NCBI GenBank assembly: GCA_026826555.1
Contig: JAKSZT010053887.1
Coordinates: forward strand, 62,233,374-62,297,373
DNA from: Tolypeutes matacus
Lineage: Eukaryota > Chordata > Mammalia > Cingulata > Chlamyphoridae
Length of the DNA: 64,000 nucleotides
Direction: 5' to 3'
In this document: positions 36,946 through 49,735 of the stretch, in pieces
Position numbering within the stretch: the stretch's first letter is position 1
Layout of the letters: each line of letters opens with the position of its first letter
Program-made: the position numbers and the translations under genes
The notes under the pieces: model-generated
What the model was told of the DNA's origin: nothing
The model's database searches: none
What the model saw: the letters and a program-made list of their open reading frames with translations, nothing else

Positions 36946-37870
36946 AAAAGTAGTAAGTCTTGAATTACTCTTTGTCTTTTAAAACTATGAATATGCACTA
37001 CTTGCATAAAATACATAAAATACATAAAATAATTTTTTATAGAAAGTAAATATCAAGTAAAAATCCTATAATCCATTAATGGCCAACTCTTTTCAATGTT
37101 TGTGTTCAGGGGAGTAATCCAAATATGTTTTGACGTTGTATACCAAATGTCACTTGATTCATTTGATATCTAGCATTTCTATGACCTGTAATTGCAATTT
37201 GCAGAGCCTTCATGATGGCGCTAAGATAATTCCAAAGCTTTCAGCATAAATTGGTCCTTTCAAACACTGTTTATAAATTTCTCAGGCTCAAGCTGACCAA
37301 ATGGCAATCAAAATGAAACACAAACAGGATTTTAATACTGCCTTATTACTCAGTGAGCACGGGAGAAAAGAAAACAGAATACAGCCACTTCTCATCCACT
37401 TAGAGAGAACAGTTTCCACTGAGCTGATTATATGTTGTAAATACGTTAATTTAAATGAAGAAACAAATGCTTATGTCTATTGTGTGCCAGGTATTGTGCT
37501 AGAGAAACGCGAAATATAAAGATGCATCTGACACAACCACTTCATCCAAAGAGTTTATAATCAAGGAAACTAAACACTAGAAGCTTCTTTAACTGACCAC
37601 CATTTATCTGAATTACTGTGTTAATGGTTACTAGCCATTTCTTCCTTTAAACACAATGATTGATATTCATGGGATGTTGAATAATCAAGCTCATGGCTAC
37701 TCTTTCACCAGGAGCATCTTCATTCACCAGCTGAATTGTGTTTGTTCTCAAACCCATTTATTCCTTGTACTTTTAATTCAAATTATACAAATATGATTAA
37801 ATATTGTAAAAAAAGCAATAACATTTGTGTGATAAATTTAAAAAAACTAAGTTGAAAGTTCTGGGAAGAG
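36946..37870. other. No gene recognised
   Basis: AT-rich sequence; the frame at 37301-37519 (72 codons) is unsupported. Confidence 0.4.
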
Positions 37871-37874
37871 TTGC

Positions 37875-39560
37875 TGAAGTTGCAGAGTTAAAAGAAAGAC
37901 TGTTGAAGTCCGATGGTGATCAAGATGTTGGAGTGAGATGCTTTGTACCCCTATATAAGGTCTGAATAACGAGCAAGAACTGGCAGAAAGATCTTTCTAA
38001 GAGTTCCTGAACAACATTAAAGGGCTGCAGTAACAGGGTGTGTGCTCAATAGAGAAAAAGTCTACTTAGCTCAGGAACTTGTGGTGCCTTGGTTGGCCCC
38101 TCCCACTCCTCATCACCTCAGTATGGGGCCAGTTCATTCTCCCAGTGCAGATTCCTCATCCTGGTTCTGGAGCAAGCAGAGTGACCATCATACACATACT
38201 GTGAGCATGTATGTTGCCTAATTTGTATGGTGCTGGCCTGAGGGACTTGCCACCCTAAAACTTGCCCTGAACGCAGAAGGCATTTCACAGAGCTCTCCTA
38301 CAGAATGCTGTGGGAGAGCAATAAAGTTGTAATGCCAGGTGCAAGGGATTGCTGTTTGTAGGCCATACAGCTGCAGGGATCTTGAGAAACAGCTTATCTA
38401 GAGAAGAGGGGACATTTGTAACCATGTAAATGGGCAAATTCCTAGGGTCACAAGTGCATGCCCGAGACAAGACACATGTGCAGAAAGGATCAGGAAGCCC
38501 CTATTCTTTGGCCTGGAGCTATTCTCTAAACTCATTAAATGGACAAGCCTTGAAAGACAGCACTCATACAGGTCAATCTGCAAAGATTGAAAAAGGTGTT
38601 CTTTTCTTCTTTATTTAATTTTCTTAGCTCCTGGCATTCAAGGAAAGCTGTCATAACACTAGTTGATATAAGACTAAGAAACAGATGCCACAGAGTCTAA
38701 ATTCCACAGATAAATGTTAAAACAAAAACACCAAAATGTCCAGGTTGAAAAAAAAGATTATGAAACAGGAATTGATAGCCCAGGCAAAGGAGAAGATTAA
38801 ACCATTAGAAACTATTAGTGAGGAGGACCAGACCTGGGACACACCAGGAAAAGACTTTAAAACATGGTCCTGGGAAGCAGATGTGGCTCAAGCGATTGGG
38901 CTCTCGTCTAACCACATGAGAGGTCCTGGGTTTGATTCCCGGGGCCTCTTGGTAAAGGCAAGCTGGCATGCACAGAGAGCTGGCCTGCGCAGAGAGCTGA
39001 CGCAACAAGATGATGCAACAAAAAAAGAGACACAGAGGAAAAAGACAATGAGAGACACAACAAACCAGGGAGCTGAGAGATTAAGTGCCTCTCTCCCATG
39101 TTGGAAGGTCCCAGGATCAGTTCCCGGTGCCTCCTAAAGACAAGACGAGAAGAGAAGAAAAGCAGACACAGAAGGATATGCAGCAAATGGACATAGAGAG
39201 CAGACAGCGAGCGCCAGTGGTGGGGCGGGGGAGCGGGGGCATAAATAAAATTTAAAAATAAATCTTTTAATAAAACAAAAAACAAAAAATCATGGTCCTA
39301 AGTATCTTCAAAGAGCTAAAGGACAACGTGGACAAAGAACTAAAGAAAATCCGGAGAACAACAGATGAATACAAAAAGAAGAGCAATTAGAGATACGGAA
39401 ATTATGAAAAGGAACAAAACATAGCTGAATACCACAATAAAGGAAATTTACAAATCCCTAGAGGGGTTCTACAGCAGATTGGAACTGGCAGAAGAAACAA
39501 ATCAGTGAACTTGAAGATAAGGCTATTGAAATCACTCAGTCTGAGGAGCAGAATCACTTA
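37875..39560 (+). mobile_element. L1 5' UTR and ORF1 start, split by a SINE
   Basis: 37875-38735 reads as an L1 5' region. From about 38736 a coding-like ORF1 segment begins and resumes after the SINE at 39300: gagctaaaggacaacgtgga caaagaactaaagaaaat, closely matching the ORF1 sequence at 56513-56560 (gaactaaaggaaaacatggataaagaactaaag). The SINE and stops break the reading frame. The element is cut off after about 39560, before ORF2. Confidence 0.6.
38872..39290 (+). mobile_element. DAS-type SINE, long form, in L1 ORF1
   Basis: Starts gggaagcagatgtggctcaa (A-box region), has B-box-like gggtttgattcccgg, then cagagagctggcctgcgcag and an extended A/G-rich body with a second tRNA-like remnant, 'cccaggatcagttcccggtgcctcc'. 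It ends in an A-rich tail. A perfect 9-bp target duplication catggtcct flanks it (38863-38871 and 39291-39299). Insertion into the L1 shows that it is younger than that L1. Confidence 0.9.
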
Positions 39561-39689
39561 TAGCTGAACTCTCTTTAAAGTTCTCTCACCAAGAAGTTGT
39601 CCATTGATTTCAACATTGCTGAGAAATAAGGGATTCTACCTTTTAATGCAGCTTCAGTCTATTTTTAGAAATATTATTACAGTATTTGG

Positions 39690-40096
39690 TGGCTTGGAGT
39701 TATGTACCCAGAAAAACATGTTCTTAATCTTAATCCATTTTGTGGGTTTGAACCAACTGAATCAGGATGGGTCTTAATCCTATTGCTGAAGTCATTTATA
39801 AGCAAACCAAATTTAGACACACTGAAAGTAAGCCACAGGAGAAGCAGGAAATCAACAAAACTCAGAGAAGCCAGGAGAGGCTGTCATGTGCATTCCCACG
39901 TGACAGAAAAGCCAAGAAACAAGAGTCACCGGCAGCCAACCTCAGAATGCCACAATCTTCTGGGAGAAAGTATCATCTTGATGATGCTTTAATTTTAGAC
40001 TTCTTCTAGTCTCAAAACCATGAATCAATAAATCCCCATTGTTTAAGCCAAACCACTACATGGTATTTGTTTTAACAGCAAGGAAACTAAAATACA
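39690..40096 (+). mobile_element. ERVL/MaLR-like LTR
   Basis: Starts tggcttggagttatgtaccc and ends ggaaactaaaataca. Landmarks are aacatgttcttaatcttaat, atgggtcttaatcctattgc, a 'ggcagccaacctcagaatgccacaatctt' segment and an aatcaataaatccccattgt polyA region. No clear target duplication was found, so borders are approximate. Confidence 0.6.
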
Positions 40097-42125
40097 GGGT
40101 TACTGTAAAAGAAGGAATCTGTCTCCACATTGTTTTGATCCCTACCCAGAGACCAATTTAGTGACATAAGCCAAAGATCAGAAATAGAAATTTGGGTCAT
40201 TGATGTTATCTTTGTAGCCAACCATTTATTTCTCAGTTCTTCCTCTCTTTTCCATTGTCTATGCCATTTACTCAAAGAAGCAATGAAACCTCCTACCATG
40301 CTCCCCAAATCTCCAGTTTTCTGCCTCAGTCTTTAGAAATACTAAAGATGTATTCTTAGAATTTTAGATATCATTATCCCCACTACATAAAATATGCATC
40401 TTAGCAAATTCTACTTTATAATATTTCACCTGTTTTCTGGTGCACATTATTATCATGGGAGACAGATGTACATTGCTTTGTCCTATGTACAAATGCACCT
40501 GTGTCTCTCACTTCACAAATAATCTCCAATTACATTAAATGTTACTAGTTGTGAGAAGAAGAATCAAGAGATCACAATGACAAGCTTTTGAATTTTGGGG
40601 CATGCCACTAATAATTTAGCAGTTGGCTTTTACACCAGGAAATGCAAAGAAAAGCAAAAAAGCAAATCTAATATTCTTTACCATTTAATCAATACATTTA
40701 ATCAATAGTTACAAGGTTAAGTGATTCCTAATAAACTGCTTCTACTAATGAAAAAATTCTATCTGAAATAGAAGGTAATAAAAAAAAAGTTTGTTTTTTA
40801 ATAGATAGAATACCTCTTATTAATTAACATAGCACTTCTGCATTAAAAATTGCTGAACTTTCTCAGTCAAGAATTAAGTCCAAACTATTACAATCTTACT
40901 GAACATAAGCATTTCATTTTAAGAGAATTATGATCATTTAAATAAGAGCAGCCAATATTTTATTCTAAGGAAAGGAAAAATGCTCACTTTTCTGATCCTA
41001 CAATAACAATGTTTTGGTAAATGTTCTCTTCAAACTGTAGACTATTTGAAAAAGGTATTTCAATTACTATTGATCTCTCTCAAAATCAATCTTTCCTTAT
41101 GAAGGCTAGACCATCTTACATATCTGGAAACTTTGTTTTACATCTAGAATCTGTTTGCATTGAAGTCTTCCATCCTAGTAAAATTCAAAATAAGTTTGTT
41201 TATTGAAGTTTCAACGAATAGCAACTTTTCCCCAGATTTTATACAGGTTTTGTCATGATTAATTTGCTTCAGGCTTTTTATTTTGCTTTGTGTTGCTGAT
41301 TTGGCTTCATTTTCTAATTTCTATGCCTTCAGGTAGTCTATTCTGTCCTTTATGAATCAATCAATAGAAATGTTCAACCTAGCAACTGCTCAGGCTTTCG
41401 ACCTCTCATTGCATAAGTTGTTCAGGCAAAGTATGCATAGGTTGGAAATTTGATGGAAAGAAAAATCTCATATTTTCCCTCCATTCATCCATAAAATAAG
41501 ACATATTCAATCAGAAGTACTCTAAAGAAATATATCAAGTAGAGGAACAAAAAATATCCCTTGTTATAAGGAGAGTGATAAAATCCATTTGATGGAGTTA
41601 CCTATGCTATCTTGGGCAGATATGTTACAGTGTACAAACATGACCGAGAGGACATGGAGCTCTGGCCAAAACCAAATAAACTTGCGTTAATTTATCAGTA
41701 AAGTCTCTGATTATTCTTTAGTAACCCTATATCCTCTATCTGAACTTTTCATCCAATGAAATAGAATATTACATCACAATGGTGGCTCCCAATTGGAAGA
41801 GGGTATAATATCTTAAGAAATTTCATATTTTTGAAAGTTGCAGAAAACTGTTAATACCTAAAAATGTTTCCATCTCTTTGCATTATTTATGAAAATTATT
41901 TCCTTACCTGTGTGGATATGACATTTCTAGCTTCACTATTAAGAGACACAATCCAACAACCCCTTTTATGAGCTTTTAAGAAAAATGAATATGTAGATGT
42001 AGTTCTGTTCTCACATAAGATGTAGGGAAAGACATCTGCTTCTAATTATATGCATAATATGCTTATCCTGTGTAGCACAAAGAGAAAAACAATGCAAACT
42101 ACTAGAAATAAGTGACACAATTTGC
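40097..42125. other. No gene recognised
   Basis: About 2 kb of AT-rich sequence without a named repeat or exon. Confidence 0.45.
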
Positions 42126-42129
42126 ACTA

Positions 42130-42245
42130 CAGCAGCAGGCAGTATAGCTTAGGGTCCAAAGATGGGCTTTGCAGTCAGAACTGAATTTGAATTCCCTTTA
42201 TGCCTCACACTACTGGTACATTTCTCTCTCTACATCTTTTATGTG
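42130..42245 (+). repeat. MIR fragment
   Basis: Plus-orientation MIR head: gcaggcagtatagcttaggg tcc, gggctttgcagtcagaactg aatttgaatt. Confidence 0.6.
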
Positions 42246-42374
42246 AGCAGCCGGGAGTGAGGAGGACAAGATGATATTGGAAAGACAGTCAGGGCAAATT
42301 ATGTAAGACCTGGTTATCACTTGGTCATAATCTACTGGGACCTGCAAGTTTACTGCAGCTATCAGAGCCATCCA

Positions 42375-42565
42375 CTTTATTTATTTGTTTGTTCGTTTAT
42401 TTATTTATATTGTGATTATACACAAAATCACATACATAAACTTTCCCATTTTAACCACTCTTAGCATCCAATTCAGTGACATTAATTAAATTCACATTAT
42501 TATACTGCTATTACCACCATCCATTCCACATTAGCCCCTAGAGTTTTCCCTTTCCAGAGCTAAGA
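42375..42565 (-). repeat. Old L1 (L1M) fragment
   Basis: Reverse L1M words: actttcccattttaaccact cttagcatccaattcagtga c, attaaattcacattattata ctgc, 'ccatccattccacattagcccctagag'. Confidence 0.6.
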
Positions 42566-43920
42566 TGCCTTGACTCTTAGCATCAACTCAAATCCAATTT
42601 GTACAATCAATCTTAATATTGAACAAGGGGTGTGAAAAGGCTAGGGAATATGGATTGTCAAGATTGGTGACACTTTGTTGGGACTGCAGATTCCAATTAT
42701 GAGTGACAGCACAGCATCCAAATGTCCTAATGGTACAACCAGTCAAACCTTACGAGTTTCCAGTCCCAAAAGCAGACCATACCAGCCAGTGTGAGATGAA
42801 ATATACCCCCACAACAAGAAACAAAGCCACACACACCCTGCTGGAGAGGAACAGGGTTTGGTAGGGAATATCTAAAAGACTGAATATTTTCCTGAAACAT
42901 ACTGAGTCATTCAAAAGAGATCTTTAAACAGAAAGCATCAGTGACACTCTAAGTTGACAAATTTAAAGTTTGTTTCTTAACCCATTTATCTTCTAGCCAG
43001 TAGAATGACAGCTCATGGATTCTTGAAAATAAAATCAGAAGCAGAATTCTATTTATGAATTCACAGATAATTCCTTTCTAATATGGACTAAAAGTCATTT
43101 CAATCTGTGTGCATATTATATAGCAAAATGAAAATATCATATATGTGTGCTTAAACAGAATTCTATGTTGAGAATTCTCATACAAAAAGGGAGCGTGTTA
43201 AAGTACTTCAAAGAGAGAATTTCTACTGAGAATTTTCAATCAAATTTGAATTTCAGCTGTTTATTTGTGACAAAAAGGCCTTAAAATCACTTAGACTTAA
43301 AAATAACAAAAATCACTGGTTATTTAATTGTAAATGTTTCAGACATATAACTTAATATTTTATTTCTCTAACCTATTTGCACACATTCTTCCCTCTTATC
43401 TATAATGTTGATATTATAGTTGTTGTAGCTATTATTTTCCATTTTCATAGTTTTTCTCCTCTGAGGTAATCCTTTTCTCAGAGAAAAAAGATAACCTAAA
43501 AGATTTTTCTATCTTTAATTTCATGGGTTCTGTGAATTTTTAATACTAATCCTTTAAAGAATTTCTCTTATTTAAATAAGATATTTGATAAAAAGTATTC
43601 CAGATAATCTTTCCACTAAATCTTTAACAGCAAAGCTTTAAAAAAAAGTTATTACCATATGCTCTTTAATGCCTAAAGCAAAGATCTCATATGGAATTGA
43701 GAATCATAATGAGGTCAATCTCAATTCCATCAATGTTATGTTCTATTAAAATCAAATCCAATCACATTCCTCATTTCAACCCAGCATGGCTTGGCTTTGA
43801 GGTATGTTCAGAAATGCACTTAAATTAGAAGAGAAACATTAACATTTTATCATATGAATACCTCTAATGGCTCAAAAGATTAGTAGTAACACATTCTGGA
43901 GACTTCCTCTACTGAAAATG
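42566..43920. other. No gene recognised
   Basis: AT-rich sequence with no named repeat or exon. Confidence 0.4.
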
Positions 43921-43924
43921 TACT

Positions 43925-46260
43925 CTTTTTTTCATTTTTAATTTTTTTTAATAATAATAATTTTTTTTTTTTAAAGATAGTTAGATTACATAAATGTCAC
44001 ACAAAAACTGTAGGGATTCCCATATGCCCCACCTCCCCTACCTCCCACAACCTCCCACATAAACATCCTTCATTAGTGTGGCACATCACCTGCAATAGAT
44101 ATACACATCTTGGGGCTTTGCCACTAAGCATGGACCATAGTTCACATGCTATAGTTCACAGTGTAGACCACACTCTCTCCCACACAGTTCTGCATGTTAT
44201 ATGATGATATAAAATGGCCTATATCTGCCGTTGCAATGTCACTCAGTACAATTCCCAAGTCCCAAAAAAGCCCCTGTATTACAACTGCTTTTCCCTCTCT
44301 CTGCCCCCAAAGGGTCCGGTGGCCACTGGCTCCACATTAATGTTGTAATTACTTCCATTGCATGAATCACAATATGTCCATAACAAAATACCAGTAAGTC
44401 CACTCTAGTCCATAGCTCTTCCCCCAATCCTGAGGAGTCTGAGATGGTGATGTCCACTCTACCTCCAAGTGAGAGGGGGCTTATATCCCATGGATAAGAT
44501 GGATGGAATTATCCTGCCTGCAGCTGCAGACTCTCTCCATTCCCTGGGATGGCCATGGTCCATCATCATCTCCCCACCAGGTGTCCAGGGTGAGTCCATT
44601 GAGCTGAACAGCAGGAGTTGCAGCTCCATCGAGATTCCAGGTCCAGCTGGCACATGGACAGCCCAAAGACTCTGGTCTCTGGAAGTACACCTACAAACTC
44701 TGGCACCACATATAGGTTTGAATAGAAGGGACAGATGGATCATGTGCAGGGAAGACATATATGGGTCCAACTCTGTCACTCTCAGAAGCAAGGATTCCAA
44801 AGTAGGGCCAAGTGACAAGGCATGAAACTCTGGGGCTATCTGCCCTGATATAGGACCTGGGAATCTCCAGAGCCCTCAGGAGCCCCTCTGTTTGGGGTGA
44901 TATCCACATTGGAAGCCTATGAGGTCCCATTGAAATGTGCATAAGCATTACCTCTAGGATGACCTCCCGACTCACTTTGAAGTCTCTTAGCCATATGAAC
45001 TCATTTGTCTTTACCTTTTCCCCCTTTTATTTGAGGTCTTGTTCCAGTCGTATTGTCCGTTGGCACTTGTTAGTAATCCCTCGTTGCCAGGAGGCTCATC
45101 CCCAGGAGTCATGTCCCACATTGGGAGGAAGGTAATGCATTCACATGCTGAGTTTGACTTAGAGGGGGGCCACATTTGAGCAACAAGGAGGCTCTCAGGA
45201 GGCAACCCTTAGGCACCCCATAACAATAGGCTAAGTTTCAATTACAAGAGCAAAGACTCATAAGGCTAGTCATCAATAACAAGAAGCCATCAGTGGATCA
45301 TCCTCCTTTGCCAGACACTGCCCCTGCACTTGGGAGACTGTTGCTACTCCCTTGGAGAATATGGCAGAGCTCTCCAGGATGGGAATTCAGTATTCTCCCA
45401 TTTATTGAGTGGTTCTCCACCCACTGTGACCATGCCCCATGACCATTTGAACAATTTTATATTCCTTTTATGTATGTTCAGGTGAACTTCCTCCCATGTA
45501 CCCCCATCCCTGACACCCCCCACCAATGATCCTCTCCCACTCCAGTTGTAACCTTTCTGTGATCCAAAGCTTCTTTAAAGATGAAGCCAATACAATAGCC
45601 AAATACAATTAATAGGAAAATGAAATAATAATGATGTTTAAATGTAAAAGATAAAATACAAGAAAACTTAAAAAAAAAAAAACTAAAAATAAAATAAAAT
45701 TAAAGGATTAGGTTATTCAAAAAATGAGAAAAAATTTTTTTGACATTTTGCCTTTTATCACTGCAATATCTGGTGTCCATTCTGTACCGTGGCACCTTCC
45801 CCCTCTCACTCCCCAGTGTCTCTCTATTTTTCATTTAATTTTCAAAGAAGTTTTAGGTCACAGCAAAGTCACACATAGAATACAAGACATTCTCATATAC
45901 CCAACCTCCTCCCACTTTCCTCATCCCATATTAAAACGTTTTGGTATGTGGATGGTAGCATTGTTACAACTGATACACAGGTAGCGAAACATAGCTAAAC
46001 ATTGTTAATGATTTACAGTATGGTTTACATTTTAGATCGTACATTTTTATAAATTTTGATGATATTTACCATGTTCTGTGTCCATCACTGTAAGGTTATG
46101 AAAAACATTTCCACTGACCACTAAATACCCCCTGCTTGATCTATTCTGTTCCTTCCTCCCCATCCCCCCGGGGCCCATGACGACCTCCTGGCTTGACTCA
46201 TTGGATGACAAGATTCATCATTACATGCAACAAGAGGTCATGACACACTGGTTTGTCCTC
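43925..46260 (-). mobile_element. L1 3' end with long 3' UTR, minus strand
   Basis: T-rich tail at about 43925-43975, then the reverse of the 3' UTR seen at 17150-18602: tagggattcccatatgcccc, gtagaccacactctctccca, tccactctagtccatagctc, gtcatgtcccacattgggag. It continues further into the element than the other copies (ggtttacattttagatcgta at about 46022 matches 20770). Open frames at 44239-45205 on both strands are shadows of this UTR; none has L1 ORF2 motifs. Confidence 0.75.
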
Positions 46261-47085
46261 CACTATTAGGAACCGCCCTTGCTCTTAAGAGATGCCTACC
46301 TGTCTACTTCTGAGCAAATCGGTCCTCCCTTAACAGTATTCCCACATATCGAATTGTATCTGTGGGAAGTATGGTTTCACCTAACAAAGTTGGGGAGCTC
46401 CTGGTTAAAAAAAAAAAAAGAAAGAAAGAAAGAAAAAGAAAAGTGCTCACTATCAATAAAACCCCTTAACTAGAAATTCTGTCCACTTTGACCTTTCACC
46501 AGAATGATTCTTCATTTACATCACCCCAATTAAGTGAAATAAGGTGGAGGAAATTCTCAGGGGAGCTATCCTTCATCTCAGATTAACTAAAAAAAAATAA
46601 ATAATTTTTAAGAGGATTTCTTTTTCCTTTTTGTGTGGGAGTTGGGGACAGTGAAAGGGAAGGTTTTCTACACTGCTAAGGAAGAAATTTTACAAATTTA
46701 TCATGGTTCCACTACACTTCTTTACACTTTATATATCTGTATAGACATATAGCCCACTTGTGACAAATATCCACTCATGACAATCTTTTAATTTGAAGAA
46801 GGCTGATGTCACCATAAACATCTTCAGAATTAACCCTTCCATACACCAATAGCATGTTAACAAGAGCAAGGAAATGATAGATATTCCTTAACTTATTAAA
46901 GAAGCTTATATTCCATAATACATTTTTTCCTCCTCAGATGAATTCCATTTCTTGAGTTCTTAAATTATAACCAGTACTGTTCCAGATATGTCAGCTATAA
47001 ATGCAGTAGCTCCATGGAGATTGTAATATATATCTAAAGACCAGGAATGCACGGAATTAAAAACATTTATAGCTGTAAATTCTCT
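46261..47085. other. No gene recognised; A-rich simple repeat
   Basis: Contains an A run followed by (AAAG)n at about 46406-46441. The rest is AT-rich without named repeats. Confidence 0.45.
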
Positions 47086-47089
47086 CAAA

Positions 47090-47230
47090 GGTCATGAAGA
47101 ACAGGCCATTTTACATTTGTAGGAACTAAAGCCCAGAGAGTAAAGTGCCTTTGTGTAAACCACACAGCTAATTAGTATTCTGCTGGGACTAGAACCCAGA
47201 AGCCTGACTGTCAGCCGATGCTAATCCTAA
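47090..47230 (-). repeat. MIR fragment
   Basis: Reverse MIR core: aggccattttacatttgtag, actaaagcccagagagtaaa gtgcc, a 'cacacagctaattagtattctgctgggactagaaccc' segment. Confidence 0.7.
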
Positions 47231-47528
47231 ATATGAAGCAAAGAGAAATGTTGCAGGTGGCGGATGTTATGATACAAAGTATGCATACATCAGTGCTATG
47301 GAAATTCAAAGTATGGAAAATACACAGGGAATGGCCACCTTTCCTCTTTGCAGTTCAGTCACTATGAAAATCACCTATTGCTATAGGCTTATTGCTATAG
47401 GCTTAATTCCTAATAATTGAGGCAGAGAAGATGGGCCTTATTCCAAAATACATTGACACAGTGGTTCCACTAATGCACATAAATTCCTTCACAAGCTTGA
47501 ACAAGCCCTAATCTTCCTCAAGCCCTTT

Positions 47529-47600
47529 TTAAAAAAATATATATATATTTTTTAAAAAAAGGTATTTAGATTACATAAATCTTACATAAAAATATAGGGG
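47529..47600 (-). mobile_element. Very short L1 3'-tail insertion
   Basis: Only about 35 bases of L1 3' end (tagattacataaatcttaca) plus an A/T tail, matching 43983-44010. Flanked by a perfect 12-bp duplication ctcaagcccttt (47517-47528 and 47601-47612). Confidence 0.75.
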
Positions 47601-47845
47601 CTCAAGCCCTTTAAAACTGTGAGGTGGAAAGTTCAGCTTGTACTGAACTCTTCTGGAAAACATGACAACGTAGTTTTAGCTGAAGCCAGGTGCTTTCTGG
47701 GTATCACCTCTGAGACCTTGGTTAGGAATGTCTTCCCAAAGGAGCCACAGTGTCTGCTGGTCACACCTTTGCCATGGAGTCCTATAATTGTTTTATGCTT
47801 TGGCAGCAAGTGCAACCATGGAAAGGGAAGGCAGGAGTTAGAGGG

Positions 47846-48674
47846 TATTATGGGTTGTATTGTACCTCCCCCCCACCAAAGACATGTTCAAGCCCTAACC
47901 CCTATCCTATAAATACATTAATTTGGAAGTAGAGGTTTTGCAGATGTTATTAATTAAGATAAAGCCAGGGAAATGGATGTGGCTTAAGCGATTGGGCTCC
48001 TGCCTAACATACAGGAGGTCCAGGGTTTGATTCCCGGGGCTTCCTGGTGAAGGCAAGCTGGCTCATGTGGAATGCTGGCCCGTGCAGGAGTGCTGGCCCA
48101 AGCAGAGAGCTGCGGCAGCAGGATGATGCAACAAAAAGAGATACAGAAAGAGAGAAAATAAGAGACACAGCAGACCATGGAGCTGAGCTGGTGCAAGAGA
48201 TTGAGCACCTCTCTCCCACTCCGGAAAGTTCCAGGATCAGTTCCCAGTGCCACCTACAAAGAAGACAAGCAGACAGAGAAGAACACACAGCGAATGGACA
48301 CAGAGAGCAGACGACGAGTACAAAAACAACGGGGTGGGGTGGAGGGATTAATAAGTAAATAAATCTTAAAAAAAAAAAAAAAAGATAAGACCAAACTGGA
48401 ATAGGGTGATCCCTAACCCAGTATAACTGGTGTCCTCATAAGAAGGAGAGAATTGGACACAGAGAGACAAAGTAGAGAACATGTGATGACTGAGGCAGAG
48501 ATTGAAGCCCAAATATTGACAGAAAACCACCAGAAGCCAGGAAGAAGCAAGGAAGGAGGAGTCTCCCCTACAGATTTTGTACTTCTAGCTCTTAGGCATA
48601 TAAACAATAATTTCTGTTGTTTTAAGCCATTCAGTTTGTAGTACTTTGCTACAGCAGTCGTAAGAAACTAAGAC
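47846..48674 (+). mobile_element. MLT1-type LTR interrupted by a SINE
   Basis: Left part has the MLT1 start (tattatgggttgtattgtac, gttcaagccctaacccctat, tttggaagtagaggttttgc). The right part resumes after the SINE with gtataactggtgtcctcata agaagg, ggacacagagagacaaagta and taatttctgttgttttaagc, and ends cgtaagaaactaagaca. Orientation and order are intact apart from the insertion. Confidence 0.85.
47968..48382 (+). mobile_element. DAS-type SINE, long form, in MLT1
   Basis: Begins gggaaatggatgtggcttaa, with B-box-like gggtttgattcccgg, an agcagagagctgcggcagca segment, the second tRNA-like remnant and an A tail. Target duplications agataaagcca (47957-47967) and agataagacca (48383-48393) differ at two bases. 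Same layout as 38872-39290. Confidence 0.9.
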
Positions 48675-49395
48675 AGAGTGCAAGGAAGAAATTTGTAATT
48701 AGGGAACTTTAGAGAGGGAAGAAATTTCACACATTGACTCTTATGTTTTGGTATCAGCAACAAAATTTTAAAAATATTTTTATATCATTGGTTCTTTGCT
48801 ATACAGGTTATTCTATAATATTGGAAAAATAGAGCATATTGTATCTAGCACAGTTTAAACTTTTCTAAAACTTATTTTATGAGTTTTAGAGAATAAATTA
48901 GTTTTATTTATTTCACTAGTGTACAAGTGGTGTACTAAATCTGTTGTCAATCAGAAGTTCTTTATTCTAAATTCAAGGACTATATATGTGAATTTACTTC
49001 TAACTATTTGGTCAGTAACTATGGGAAGTGGTTCAAATATGTTAAAATGTCCTTAAAGTTGGGGATAATAAGAATGAGAGCTGTGGACCCTCATAAAAAT
49101 AATAATAAGACAGAAAGTGAATAAGAGGTTTTCTATCCCCACCCTCCCCCATGAAGACTTGGGAAATATTTAAAGAGAAAGAGAAGGAGAATAGACACTA
49201 CCCATGAAGTGCTGGGAAGGTGGTATCTGAGACCCATGTGACAAGCAAGACATGGAGCACTGGAGAGAGCCGAGGAACAGAAGGTCAGTGACTCCAAGTG
49301 ATCCAGTCAGAAGCCACTAAATAAATAGTGGGTAGTGGCTGGAAAAGCCATGCGTTTCTTGGACATAACATAACTGAAACAGAGCACAGCACATC
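48675..49395. other. No gene recognised
   Basis: AT-rich sequence, with a stretch at 49170-49330 richer in G and A. No named repeat. Confidence 0.4.
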
Positions 49396-49399
49396 TAAA

Positions 49400-49735
49400 A
49401 ACATTTCATTAAGACAGTGGATGAAGATATTAAATTAGTTACCATGGGTAAAAAGGGGTAATTTTAGGTTATATATATGTTACTAGAATAAAAATTAAAA
49501 ACAAAACAAACCATAGGACTGAGCAACACAAAGAGTGAACCCCCTTGTAAATAATGGACTATAGTTAACAGTATAATTATAAAAATGTTCTTTCATGAAT
49601 TGTAACAAATGTACCATATTAATACAAGGCATTAATAATAAGGTGGTATATGGGAACTCTGAATTTTATCCATGATTTTTCTGTAAACATATGATTTCTC
49701 TAATAAAAAAATAAATTCCAAAAAATATTTACCAC
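49400..49735 (+). repeat. Old L1 (L1M-type) 3' end
   Basis: Classic L1M 3' UTR words: gagcaacacaaagagtgaac, ggactatagttaacagtata, attgtaacaaatgtaccata, ggtatatgggaactctgaat, ttttctgtaaacatatgatt, ending in an A-rich tail. Confidence 0.75.

Noticed and set aside
38736..39137. 133-codon frame
   Set aside because: It joins L1 ORF1 sequence to the inserted SINE, so it is a chimeric reading with no biological meaning as a gene.
44239..45205. Cluster of overlapping frames of 60-119 codons on both strands
   Set aside because: They are shadows of the conserved, GC-richer L1 3' UTR; the same frames appear near 17.4 kb in another copy.
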